The translations under genes and the position numbers were made by a program. This document shows positions 38,485 through 46,717 of a stretch of DNA of 64,000 bases, in pieces. The notes under the pieces were generated by a model. It made no database searches, was not told where the DNA came from, and saw only the letters and a program-made list of their open reading frames with translations. The DNA is from Gracilimonas amylolytica (GTDB taxonomy: Bacteria > Bacteroidota > Rhodothermia > Balneolales > Balneolaceae), in NCBI RefSeq assembly GCF_002911695.1, contig NZ_PQBS01000037.1, forward strand, positions 126,146 to 190,145, written 5' to 3'. The stretch's first letter is position 1; every line of letters begins with the position of its first letter.

Positions 38485-39575
38485 TGGCCATGAAAATTAA
38501 ATCGTTACATACCGTTGTATTAATTTTTAGTGTGGTTTTTCTAAGCCTGCTCAAGGTAGATCCGGCAATGGCCTTCCAACAGGCCGATACATCAGTTACG
38601 ACAACAGATACGTTGCAAAATGTTGGATTTATGCCGGACTCCCTGATCTCACTAAAAGTAGATTCACTGCTTAATGCCCGCTTTTCGCAGCTTGATTCCC
38701 TGGTTCAGGAGTTGAAGTCAGAGGCCGGATCCGGTGAATCAGACACCACTCAGTTCTCTACGGAAAGTGAAAAAGCTATTGCGGAACTGGAAAATGTGAT
38801 ATCGTGGCCCAAGGTGGTTCTGATCATCCTGTTCTTTATCATTACTTATTATTTCACCTCTTTTCTCAGCAAGATCCTGGATAACTTCTCAGAACGGATC
38901 TCAAAGTATCGGCTAAAGATCAAACGGATGGTTCCTATTGCCAGGGTCGTGATCTGGACCATAGCGATCTATATTGCCATTGCAGGAATTATTCAACCTC
39001 CTTATGCGACCATAATAACGGTAATGGCCTCAGTAGGTATTGCGGTGGGTCTGGCCTCTCAGGATGTGCTTAAAAACCTATTTGGGGGGATCATGCTTAT
39101 TCTCGACCGTCCATTTCAGGTGGGGGATAAGATCCAGTTTATGGAACATTACGGTGAGGTACAGCAAATTGGCTTGCGATCATCCCGAATTGTAACTCCC
39201 GGCGACTCTGTTGTTACCATTCCAAATGGGGAACTTATACGAACAGCTGTATCGAATGCGAATACCGGAGCCCTCGATTGTTTAGTGATCACAAATATTT
39301 ATTTACCGGCCGAGTGCCCCATAGAAGAAGTAAAACAAATTGCATATAAAGCCGTCATCTCGTCTAAATATGTATATATGAAAAAGCCGATAAGCATTAT
39401 GACTGAAAATGAGATGCACCAGCGGCGATTCGTCCTTAAGTTAAAGGTAAAAGCTTATGTGCTGGATATAAGATACGAATTTCCTTTCCAGAGCGATGTG
39501 ACAGAATTAATTCTTACTGAGCTTAGAGAAAGAAATATCCTGAAGGATGAAACATTAGGAGTCGTTAAAAATTGA
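38484..39575 (+). CDS. MscS-type mechanosensitive channel
   Basis: The 363-aa inner-membrane channel belongs to the MscS family, which releases solutes on hypo-osmotic shock. It starts with a signal-like helix (about 6-30) and a Ser/Asp-rich periplasmic stretch to about residue 105. Three membrane helices follow, including the pore helix SVGIAVGLASQDVLKNLFGGI. The beta domain (RPFQVGDKIQFMEHYGEVQQIGLRSSRI) and C-terminal cytoplasmic domain are complete. The added periplasmic segment and the TAATG coupling to an ATPase gene set it apart from a minimal MscS. The M49-like lipoprotein gene follows after 31 bp. Confidence 0.92.
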   Translation: MAMKIKSLHTVVLIFSVVFLSLLKVDPAMAFQQADTSVTTTDTLQNVGFMPDSLISLKVDSLLNARFSQLDSLVQELKSEAGSGESDTTQFSTESEKAIAELENVISWPKVVLIILFFIITYYFTSFLSKILDNFSERISKYRLKIKRMVPIARVVIWTIAIYIAIAGIIQPPYATIITVMASVGIAVGLASQDVLKNLFGGIMLILDRPFQVGDKIQFMEHYGEVQQIGLRSSRIVTPGDSVVTIPNGELIRTAVSNANTGALDCLVITNIYLPAECPIEEVKQIAYKAVISSKYVYMKKPISIMTENEMHQRRFVLKLKVKAYVLDIRYEFPFQSDVTELILTELRERNILKDETLGVVKN

Positions 39576-39606
39576 ATCAATAAATTAATCTCCAAACACC
39601 AAAAAA

Positions 39607-41244
39607 ATGACACATTTATTAAAAGCTTCTGCTGCAATTGTAATGGCTGTGTTAGTCATGTCAGGTTGCATCACACAAAAAGAAGATACCTCAATGGATA
39701 TCGATGACCGGCTTGCTCAATACACCACGTTTACCCTGGAAGCTGATCTGTCTGAACTGACCGAAAACCAAAAGAAAATGATACCGTTACTGATCGAAGC
39801 CGCTAAGGAAATGGAGGAAGTATTCTGGCTTCAGGCATACGGGAATAAGGATGATCTAATGGAAGGACTCAGCGAAAAAGAACAACGGTTTGCTGAGATC
39901 AATTATGGTCCCTGGGATAGGTTAAACGGAAATGAGCCATTTTTGGCGGGTGTGGGCAGTAAACCGGCCGGGGCAAATTTCTATCCGAATGATATGTTAA
40001 CGGCTGAATTTGATTCATGGGAGTCGGATGCGAAAGACGATCTGTATACACTGGTTCGCAGAGATGGTGACGGAAACCTGATCACTATTCCCTATCATGA
40101 AGCATTTGCTGCAGAACATGAAAGAGCGGCTGACTTACTCAGGCAAGCGTCTGAACTGGCAGAAGATGAAGGGTTCAAGTCATATCTGGAGTTAAGAGCC
40201 GATGCCCTGCTGGATGATGAATATCAGGAAAGTGACCTTGTCTGGATGGACATGAAAAATAATACTATTGAACTGGTTATCGGTCCGATCGAAACCTACG
40301 AAGACCAGCTTTTTGGTTATAAAGCAGCGCATGAGGCTTTTGTATTGATCAAAGACAAGGCCTGGAGCGATAGGTTATCAAAATATGCGGCCGTATTACC
40401 CGAACTGCAGGAGGGACTTCCGGTGCCTGAGGAATATAAAGCAGAAACACCGGGAAGTGATTCAGATCTGAATGCCTACGATGCCGTGTACTATGCCGGT
40501 GATGCCAATGCCGGTTCCAAGACCATAGCGATAAACCTGCCAAACGATGAGGAGGTTCAATTGGCTAAAGGAACCCGAAGGATGCAGCTTAAAAACTCGA
40601 TGAGGGCAAAGTATGACAAGATCCTGATCCCGATCTCAGAAGTGCTGATCGCAGAAGACCAAAGACAATACATCAGTTTTGATGCCTTTTTTGGCAATAC
40701 GATGTTCCATGAAGTTGCCCACGGACTGGGTATCAAAAATACCATTAACGGAAATGGCACGGTGCGGGAAGCTTTAAGGAATCATGCCTCTGCCCTTGAA
40801 GAGGGAAAAGCGGACGTTCTTGGATTATATATGGTAGATGCACTGCGTGAAAAAGGGATGATTGAAGATGGAAGCCCGGAAGAGGATTACGTGACATTTT
40901 TGGCCAGTATCTTCAGGTCCATTCGGTTTGGTTCATCAAGTGCCCATGGGCGGGCAAACCTGATCCGGTTCAATTATTTCCAGGAAATGGGAGCCTTTGA
41001 CTACGATGAGGAGTCTGAAACATACCGCATCAATTTTGACCGTGTGGATGAAGCCGTGGCCTCACTGTCTGAAAAGATCCTGACCCTTCAAGGAAATGGT
41101 GATTACAATGCTGTGGATGCTTTTGTAAAGGAGTACGCTGTGGAAACTGAGCAGCTAAAGGCCTCACTGAATAAACTTTCAGAACAAAATATACCTGTGG
41201 ATATTATTTTTGAACAGGGAACGGATGTCTTGGGTTTAGATTAA
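39607..41244 (+). CDS. M49-like metallopeptidase lipoprotein
   Basis: The 545-aa protein has a lipoprotein signal (hydrophobic helix then VLVMSGC, Cys near residue 20) and so is probably attached to a membrane. The rest resembles the M49 dipeptidyl peptidase III family. The zinc motif is HEVAH (His368, Glu369, His372) and the third ligand is in EEGKAD (398-403). Most M49 enzymes have a hexapeptide HExxGH; the pentapeptide form seen here is known from a minority, such as the Caldithrix abyssi enzyme. It would remove dipeptides from peptide N-termini. It may be the third gene of the ATPase/MscS operon. Confidence 0.8.
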   Translation: MTHLLKASAAIVMAVLVMSGCITQKEDTSMDIDDRLAQYTTFTLEADLSELTENQKKMIPLLIEAAKEMEEVFWLQAYGNKDDLMEGLSEKEQRFAEINYGPWDRLNGNEPFLAGVGSKPAGANFYPNDMLTAEFDSWESDAKDDLYTLVRRDGDGNLITIPYHEAFAAEHERAADLLRQASELAEDEGFKSYLELRADALLDDEYQESDLVWMDMKNNTIELVIGPIETYEDQLFGYKAAHEAFVLIKDKAWSDRLSKYAAVLPELQEGLPVPEEYKAETPGSDSDLNAYDAVYYAGDANAGSKTIAINLPNDEEVQLAKGTRRMQLKNSMRAKYDKILIPISEVLIAEDQRQYISFDAFFGNTMFHEVAHGLGIKNTINGNGTVREALRNHASALEEGKADVLGLYMVDALREKGMIEDGSPEEDYVTFLASIFRSIRFGSSSAHGRANLIRFNYFQEMGAFDYDEESETYRINFDRVDEAVASLSEKILTLQGNGDYNAVDAFVKEYAVETEQLKASLNKLSEQNIPVDIIFEQGTDVLGLD

Positions 41245-41261
41245 CCCCTTACCTTTTATCA

Positions 41262-41295
41262 AACCCGTTCGTTTATTAAATGGACGGGTTTTTTT
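41262..41295 (+). terminator. Intrinsic terminator after peptidase gene
   Basis: Arms starting AACCCGT (41262) and ending ACGGGTT (41290) pair over about 13 bp with two G-T wobbles. A run of seven T residues ends at 41295. It closes the ATPase/MscS/peptidase unit. Confidence 0.85.
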
Positions 41296-41448
41296 ATGCG
41301 TTTTTATCACTGTATGTATAAGTCACGTTTTGGTGTGAAAGTGATGTTCAATGGAGTATTTGAATTAAGCGTGTCTGCATCGTGTTGAAAAAATTGAATG
41401 ATCATGTGCTTTCGGCATATCGATTACCATTTTGTCTGCAACATTCGA

Positions 41449-41456
41449 TATCTTTG
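41449..41456 (+). promoter_or_regulatory. Likely -7 promoter element
   Basis: TATCTTTG is identical to the -7 element before menG and lies 57 bp upstream of the thioredoxin-like gene. A TTTG at 41431-41434 is only 14 bp upstream, shorter than the usual spacing, so the full promoter is uncertain. Confidence 0.45.
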
Positions 41457-41512
41457 CAGTGGTATTAAATTTTTGACGTTATAATCATAACACTAAAAAA
41501 TTCACTAATACA

Positions 41513-42082
41513 ATGTCTGCCACACCCTCAACCATGCTGGAACTTGGAACAAAAGCCCCGGACTTCAACCTTGAAAGTGTGAACGGAGGAAGCCTGTCTC
41601 TTACCTACACAGATCAAAGTAAGGGATTCGTGATCATGTTCATATGTAATCATTGCCCGTATGTACTGCATATTGAGGATGAACTTGTCGATCTGGCAAA
41701 TGAATACATGGCCAAAGGAATAGCTTTTGTGGCGATCAGTTCAAATGATGTAGAAAAATATCCACAAGATAGTCCTGAAAAAATGGCTGAGAAAGGGTAT
41801 CCGTTCCCATATTTGTATGATGAGTCACAGGAGGTGGCAAAAGATTACAAGGCTGCTTGTACACCGGATCTCTTTGTGTTTGATGAAAATAAATCACTGG
41901 TTTATCGTGGACAATTTGATGACAGCCGGCCCAAAAATGATAAACCTGTGACCGGCAAAGATCTTAGAAATGCCCTTGATGCTGTACTTGACGGGAAAAA
42001 GGTGCCGGAAGAAGAGCAAATACCCAGTATTGGATGTAATATAAAATGGAAACCCGGTAACGAACCCGATTATTTCGGTTAA
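41513..42082 (+). CDS. Thioredoxin-like AhpC/TSA family protein
   Basis: The 189-aa protein has the AhpC/TSA-type thioredoxin fold (GTKAPDFNLESVNGG at about 12-26). The redox motif is CNHC in MFICNHCPYVLHIE (about 42-55), an unusual CxxC with Asn-His between the cysteines that is typical of one thioredoxin-family group. A cis-Pro region TPDLFVFD follows. No signal peptide is seen, so it is likely cytosolic; its partner is unknown. It lies 8 bp before pdxH and is probably co-transcribed with it. Confidence 0.87.
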   Translation: MSATPSTMLELGTKAPDFNLESVNGGSLSLTYTDQSKGFVIMFICNHCPYVLHIEDELVDLANEYMAKGIAFVAISSNDVEKYPQDSPEKMAEKGYPFPYLYDESQEVAKDYKAACTPDLFVFDENKSLVYRGQFDDSRPKNDKPVTGKDLRNALDAVLDGKKVPEEEQIPSIGCNIKWKPGNEPDYFG

Positions 42083-42090
42083 AGATCATT

Positions 42091-42735
42091 ATGGATAAAG
42101 AACAGCTTCAAAAGCTAAGAGAAGATTACAGTAAGCACTCACTTGACGAATCGGATGTAAGTTCCGATCCCATTGAACAATTTGAAACCTGGATGAAGGA
42201 AGCTTTGAAAGCTGAGGTTCCTGAGCCTAACGCTATGACTTTGTCAACAGTGGGGGCAGGAAACAAGCCACACTCCAGGGTGGTGCTTTTGAAGGGGATT
42301 GAAAATGATGACTTTGTGTTCTATACCAATCACAAAAGTGATAAGGGAGCTGAAATTGATCAGAATCCTAATGTCGCTTTGTGTTTTTTATGGCTGGAGC
42401 TGGAACGGCAGGTTCGAATAGAGGGAATAGCCGAAAAGCTTTCTGAGGATGAAAGTGAGGCATATTTTAAGAAACGGCCGTACAAAAGTCAGATCGGGGC
42501 ACTGGCTTCCAATCAAAGTGCGGTTGTGCCAAACAGAGCATTTCTGGAAGATCGGTTCAAAGAACTGGAAGAGACATATTCTGAAGGTAAGGTACCTAAA
42601 CCTGAATCATGGGGTGGATACAGAGTGAAACCCGAAGTCCTTGAATTCTGGCAGGGAAGAAGAAGTCGCCTTCATGACCGCATCAAATTTGAAAAGGTTG
42701 GAGATAAATGGGATATCAAGCGATTGTCTCCTTAA
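42091..42735 (+). CDS. pdxH: Pyridoxamine 5'-phosphate oxidase
   Basis: The 214-aa flavin enzyme oxidises pyridoxine or pyridoxamine 5'-phosphate to pyridoxal phosphate with FMN. AMTLSTVGAGNKPHSRVVLLKG (about 49-70) and FYTNHKSDKGAEI are FMN/substrate-binding signatures, and WGGYRVKPEVLEFWQGRRSRLHDRI is the family C-terminal motif ending in RLSP. It supplies the cofactor of several PLP enzymes encoded in this window. All known key segments are present. Confidence 0.96.
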   Translation: MDKEQLQKLREDYSKHSLDESDVSSDPIEQFETWMKEALKAEVPEPNAMTLSTVGAGNKPHSRVVLLKGIENDDFVFYTNHKSDKGAEIDQNPNVALCFLWLELERQVRIEGIAEKLSEDESEAYFKKRPYKSQIGALASNQSAVVPNRAFLEDRFKELEETYSEGKVPKPESWGGYRVKPEVLEFWQGRRSRLHDRIKFEKVGDKWDIKRLSP

Positions 42736-42780
42736 CTTACCCTTACACCTAATGTAAATCTGATAAGCTTCGAATTAGCT

Positions 42781-43434
42781 ATGCCCAAGATCAAAGAGCA
42801 ACGCATGGAAGAGTTGCCTAAACTTGATAATACCTTAGTTTACACCGAATTCAGTAAAGAAAACCCTCCCCCAAAAGGAAAATGGAATACCGAGGTATTT
42901 GACAAAACTCAGCCAATTGTGCTGGAGCTGGCATGTGGCAAAGGGGAGTACTCGATCGGGCTTGCAGAAATTGAACCTGAAAAAAACTACGTCGGCCTGG
43001 ATGTTAAGGGTAATCGGCTTTGGGTTGGGGCAAAAGAAGCTCTGGATAAAGGATTAGAAAACGTCAGGTACTTTCGCTGTTTCATAGATCATCTGGACCT
43101 TTATTTCGGGGAAAATGAAGTGGATGAAGCCTGGATCGTCTTTTCGGACCCATACCTCAAAAAAAAGAGAAAGCGCCTTACGCACCCAAAATTTCTTAAA
43201 CTCTACCGAAAAGTGATGAAACCCGGTTCCGTTATTCACCTGAAAACGGATAGCGATGTGTTGTATGAGTACACGAAGGAGGTCATTCAGAAAGAGAAGC
43301 TGGAACTGCTTGTGGATGAACCTGATGTCCATAAAAACCGCCCGGATGATCCGAAGTTATCTATCATCACTTATTATGAAAGCATGCACCTCGAAAAGGG
43401 GAAGACGATAAAATACCTGTCTTTTAAACTTTAG
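42781..43434 (+). CDS. trmB: tRNA (guanine-N7)-methyltransferase
   Basis: The 217-aa enzyme methylates G46 in the variable loop of tRNAs. The SAM-binding loop is LELACGKGEYSIGLA (about 43-57), followed by NYVGLDVKGNRLWVGA. The catalytic region reads WIVFSDPYLKKKRKRLTHPKFL (about 119-140), where relatives have a DPWPKKRH-type motif; Tyr-Leu instead of Trp-Pro is a change in that motif. The C-terminal TYYE segment is conserved. It follows pdxH by 45 bp. Confidence 0.9.
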   Translation: MPKIKEQRMEELPKLDNTLVYTEFSKENPPPKGKWNTEVFDKTQPIVLELACGKGEYSIGLAEIEPEKNYVGLDVKGNRLWVGAKEALDKGLENVRYFRCFIDHLDLYFGENEVDEAWIVFSDPYLKKKRKRLTHPKFLKLYRKVMKPGSVIHLKTDSDVLYEYTKEVIQKEKLELLVDEPDVHKNRPDDPKLSIITYYESMHLEKGKTIKYLSFKL

Positions 43435-43436
43435 AA

Positions 43437-43454
43437 TACTCTAAAAAGAGAGTA
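43437..43454 (+). terminator. Weak hairpin after trmB
   Basis: TACTCT (43437-43442) and AGAGTA (43449-43454) form a 6-bp stem around AAAAAG immediately after the trmB stop. There is no good T-run, so this is only a possible terminator. Confidence 0.3.
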
Positions 43455-43517
43455 GTTGATTTACGCTCCACAATAATTTCTGTACCTCTCTTGATTTTCG
43501 CTTTGGATTGGTTAAAT

Positions 43518-43548
43518 TAAATCAGTTAACACTGTTAACCTAAATCAG
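43518..43548. promoter_or_regulatory. Candidate TetR autoregulatory operator
   Basis: GTTAAC-ACT-GTTAAC (43525-43539) is a near-perfect inverted repeat flanked by two copies of TAAATCAG (43518-43525 and 43541-43548). It ends just before the TetR gene start, so a bound repressor could block its transcription. The link to the TetR product is inferred from position. Confidence 0.5.
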
Positions 43549-43551
43549 GAA

Positions 43552-44151
43552 ATGAGCGAAGAAAACCCGTTACGTGATCAAATACTGGAAATTAGTCGAT
43601 CCATGCTGTTCAATGAAGGATATAAATCATTGTCTATGCGGAAGATCGCCAAGAAAGCCGGTGTATCGGCAACCAGTATCTATCTCTATTTCGAGAACAA
43701 GGATCACCTATTACATACGCTGATCGAGGAATCGGTTGAGGATCTCAGCCGGTTCATTGAAAAAAAAGCTCTGCCGGTTGGCAGTTGCATTGACCGGTTC
43801 AAAGCGATCATTCGTGCCTATGCGGAATTCGGGATTACGTATCCTGAGAAGTATGAGATCATCTATAAGGTGAGATCTGATTCTATGGCAAGATACCCTA
43901 AAGAGAAATTCAGAAAAGCCAGGCGGGCCTATGAACTGCTGGTGAAAACGATAGAGGAGAGCGTAGAAAAGAATCAGATGGATGTGGATGATCCGTTGGT
44001 TGCTGCTTATTCCATTTGGGCTCAGATGCATGGTATTGTATCAGTGGTACTAAATGGCCGGTTAGACAGCCGCATAAACAGAGAACAATTTATTGATGAC
44101 TCGATCGAGCATGTGATACAGGGATTCCTGATTCGTGCAGCGGTCACTTAA
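43552..44151 (+). CDS. TetR family transcriptional regulator
   Basis: The 199-aa repressor-type protein has an N-terminal helix-turn-helix (RDQILEISRSMLFNEGYKSLSMRKIAKKAGVSATSIYLYFENKDHLL, about 7-53) and a helical C-terminal ligand domain. AGGAAATG lies at its start. It lies 14 bp before the FadE-type gene in the same direction. TetR regulators next to beta-oxidation genes commonly sense acyl-CoA, so control of the adjacent acyl-CoA dehydrogenase is likely but inferred. Confidence 0.92.
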   Translation: MSEENPLRDQILEISRSMLFNEGYKSLSMRKIAKKAGVSATSIYLYFENKDHLLHTLIEESVEDLSRFIEKKALPVGSCIDRFKAIIRAYAEFGITYPEKYEIIYKVRSDSMARYPKEKFRKARRAYELLVKTIEESVEKNQMDVDDPLVAAYSIWAQMHGIVSVVLNGRLDSRINREQFIDDSIEHVIQGFLIRAAVT

Positions 44152-44165
44152 AATAGGAGAACAAA

Positions 44166-46649
44166 ATGGATGCTATGAGTGAATTTTTAGGATTTTTTGC
44201 AGAGGTGCCCTTATGGGCTTCGATCGGTTCAAGTGTATTGATACTATTAGTGCTTGGTTTTACAGGAGCCCCACTTTGGATATGGGCTATTGCCGGTTAT
44301 GCGGGACTAGCAGGACTTAATGCACCGGGCTGGTTATTCATCACATATACCGTTCTTGTTCTGGTTTTCAACGTGAAAGCGCTTCGAAGATTAGTGTTAA
44401 GCGGACCGCTCATGAAGTTATTGGATGCCATAAACTTTCTGCCAAAGATATCTGAAACCGAACAAACGGCTATTGAAGCCGGTAACGTGTGGGTTGAAGG
44501 TGAACTTTTTTCCGGAAAACCTGACATGAAGCGCATCCTGAATGAAGATTATCCCGACCTGACAGAAGAGGAGCAGGCTTATATGGATGGTCCCGTAGAA
44601 AAACTTTGCGAAATGGTTACCGACTGGGACGTGATGGTGCGTAAAGGATTTACGGATGAAGTTTGGGAGTTCATGCGTAAGGAAAAATTCTTTGGACTGA
44701 TCATACCTAAAAAATACGGAGGACTCGAATTTTCAGCCACTGCCCACAGTGCCATTGTTGCTAAACTAGCCTCTCGCTGTGGTCCTTTAGCAACAACGGT
44801 AATGGTGCCAAACTCATTGGGACCGGCTGAGTTGTTACTGCATTATGGAACCGAGGAACAAAAGGATCACTACCTGCCAAGACTGGCAACCGGAGAGGAA
44901 ATGCCTTGCTTTGGTTTAACAGAACCCAACGCCGGCTCAGATGCCGGAAGCATGCGTTCTGAAGGGGTGGTCTTTAAAGGGGAGGACGGCAAGCTTTACC
45001 TTCGCATGAATTTTGAGAAACGTTACATCACTTTAGCGGCCATTTCTACGGTGATAGGCCTGGCCTTTAATCTGAAGGATCCGGATCATCTGATCGGAGA
45101 CGAAGAAAACAGAGGTATCACCTGTGCGCTGATCCCATCTGATACAGAAGGGGTCGAACTTGGTCGCCGCCATGACCCATTGGGAATTCCGTTCTACAAC
45201 TGCCCAATAGACGGTAAGGATGTCATCATTCCTGTAGACTCGATCATAGGGGGTTTGGACGGAGCCGGAAACGGTTGGAGAATGTTGATGGAATCTCTGG
45301 CTGTTGGACGTGGAATATCACTTCCGGCGCAAAGTGCAGGGGGGGCCAAAGTAGCGACTAGGGTGATAGGAGCCTACGCTGCTATCCGTAAGCAATTTGG
45401 ATTGAATATTGGAAAGTTTGAAGGTATTGAAGAACCCATGGCGCGTATCGGTGGGTATAACTACCTGCTTGAGGCCACAAGACGGTACACAACCGGTGGT
45501 CTTGACAGAGGACAAAAACCAGCCGTCGTAACTGCGATCGCCAAATATAACTTTACTGAACTGGGTCGGGAGATCGCAAACGATGCTATGGATATTGTGG
45601 GTGGAGCCGGTATTTCAAGGGGACCCCGTAATATATTTGCAAGTACTTACACCGCACTCCCCATTGCGATCACGGTTGAAGGGGCTAATATTCTCACCAG
45701 AACCCTCATGATATTTGGTCAGGGTGCGATCCGTTGCCATCCGTATGCCTACAATGAGATCGATGCCCTGATGAATAAGGACGTAAAAAAATTCGATGAT
45801 AATTTCTGGAAGCATATTGGTCATGTGGTTACGAATATGTTCAGGTCAGTAGTGCTTAGTGTGACACGCGGTAAGCTTGCCGGATCACCTGTCAGCGGGC
45901 CCGCTTCCAAGTATTTCAGGAAGTTGTCATGGGCATCTGCTTCCTTTGCTTTCTTTGCCGACCTGGCTCTCGGTTCTTATGGCGGAGCACTGAAAATGAA
46001 AGAAAAGATTGCCGGCCGCTATGCCGATATTCTTAGCTTTCTATATTTAGCGTCCGGTACCCTGAAACGCTTTGAAGCTGAAGGTAGACAAGAAGCTGAC
46101 AGGGCTTATTTTGAGTGGGCCATGGAATACAGTTTCTATCGCATTCAGCAGGCTTTTGAGGGCATTCTACGAGAGATCAACGTGCCCGGTTTGAGCTGGT
46201 TGTTTCGCTTAGTTGGAGTATGGGGGCGTTTGAATCCGATCGGAACCTATCCTTCCGATAAACTGGGCCATAAAGTGGCACAGGCTATGCAGGTCAGAGG
46301 TGCGGATCGTGACCAAATGACAAGTGGCATGTACTTACCGGAAGATAGAGAATCAGCCATTGGCCGGTATGAATACACCATGCAGCTTAATGAAGAAGCA
46401 TGGCCGGTATTCAAAAAACTGTACAAGGCTATTAAATCAAAAGAGCTGCCTAAAGAGCCTTATCTGGATATTGCAGATCTTGCAGTAGAAAAAGGAGTGA
46501 TCACAAAGGCAGAAGGTGAGCTTGTCAAGAAAACAGAGATAGCCCGAAATGATGCTATTCAGGTAGATGAATTCACGCTGGATGAGTATTTGAATCAAAC
46601 ACCAACCAATCCGGTTGGAAGTGGTAAGGAATCAACAATGGTACCTTAA
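44166..46649 (+). CDS. fadE: FadE-type acyl-CoA dehydrogenase
   Basis: The 827-aa enzyme should introduce the first double bond into acyl-CoA during fatty-acid degradation. Its length and layout match E. coli FadE more than the usual 380-aa dehydrogenases. Two N-terminal hydrophobic segments (about 8-60) suggest membrane attachment. The acyl-CoA dehydrogenase core runs from about 120 to 520 (CFGLTEPNAGSDAGSM is the substrate/flavin signature), and a DUF1974-like tail follows to the end. AGGAG precedes the ATG. It forms an operon with the TetR gene and ends in a good terminator. Confidence 0.93.
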   Translation: MDAMSEFLGFFAEVPLWASIGSSVLILLVLGFTGAPLWIWAIAGYAGLAGLNAPGWLFITYTVLVLVFNVKALRRLVLSGPLMKLLDAINFLPKISETEQTAIEAGNVWVEGELFSGKPDMKRILNEDYPDLTEEEQAYMDGPVEKLCEMVTDWDVMVRKGFTDEVWEFMRKEKFFGLIIPKKYGGLEFSATAHSAIVAKLASRCGPLATTVMVPNSLGPAELLLHYGTEEQKDHYLPRLATGEEMPCFGLTEPNAGSDAGSMRSEGVVFKGEDGKLYLRMNFEKRYITLAAISTVIGLAFNLKDPDHLIGDEENRGITCALIPSDTEGVELGRRHDPLGIPFYNCPIDGKDVIIPVDSIIGGLDGAGNGWRMLMESLAVGRGISLPAQSAGGAKVATRVIGAYAAIRKQFGLNIGKFEGIEEPMARIGGYNYLLEATRRYTTGGLDRGQKPAVVTAIAKYNFTELGREIANDAMDIVGGAGISRGPRNIFASTYTALPIAITVEGANILTRTLMIFGQGAIRCHPYAYNEIDALMNKDVKKFDDNFWKHIGHVVTNMFRSVVLSVTRGKLAGSPVSGPASKYFRKLSWASASFAFFADLALGSYGGALKMKEKIAGRYADILSFLYLASGTLKRFEAEGRQEADRAYFEWAMEYSFYRIQQAFEGILREINVPGLSWLFRLVGVWGRLNPIGTYPSDKLGHKVAQAMQVRGADRDQMTSGMYLPEDRESAIGRYEYTMQLNEEAWPVFKKLYKAIKSKELPKEPYLDIADLAVEKGVITKAEGELVKKTEIARNDAIQVDEFTLDEYLNQTPTNPVGSGKESTMVP

Positions 46650-46680
46650 GTGTTTCTGGGACAAAACAGGTTAAAATAAA

Positions 46681-46709
46681 AAAGGGAATCTGACAGGATT
46701 CCCTTTTTG
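46681..46709. terminator. Bidirectional terminator after fadE
   Basis: AAAGGGAATC (46681-46690) and GATTCCCTTT (46697-46706) form a perfect 10-bp stem with a 6-nt loop. T residues follow on the plus strand and A residues precede it, so it can also serve the convergent SLBB gene. Confidence 0.88.
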
Positions 46710-46717
46710 TTTGTCGT

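Noticed and set aside
41297-41389. Short frame of about 30 codons after the peptidase terminator
   Set aside because: It starts directly after the T-run and has no ribosome-binding site or homology that I can see.
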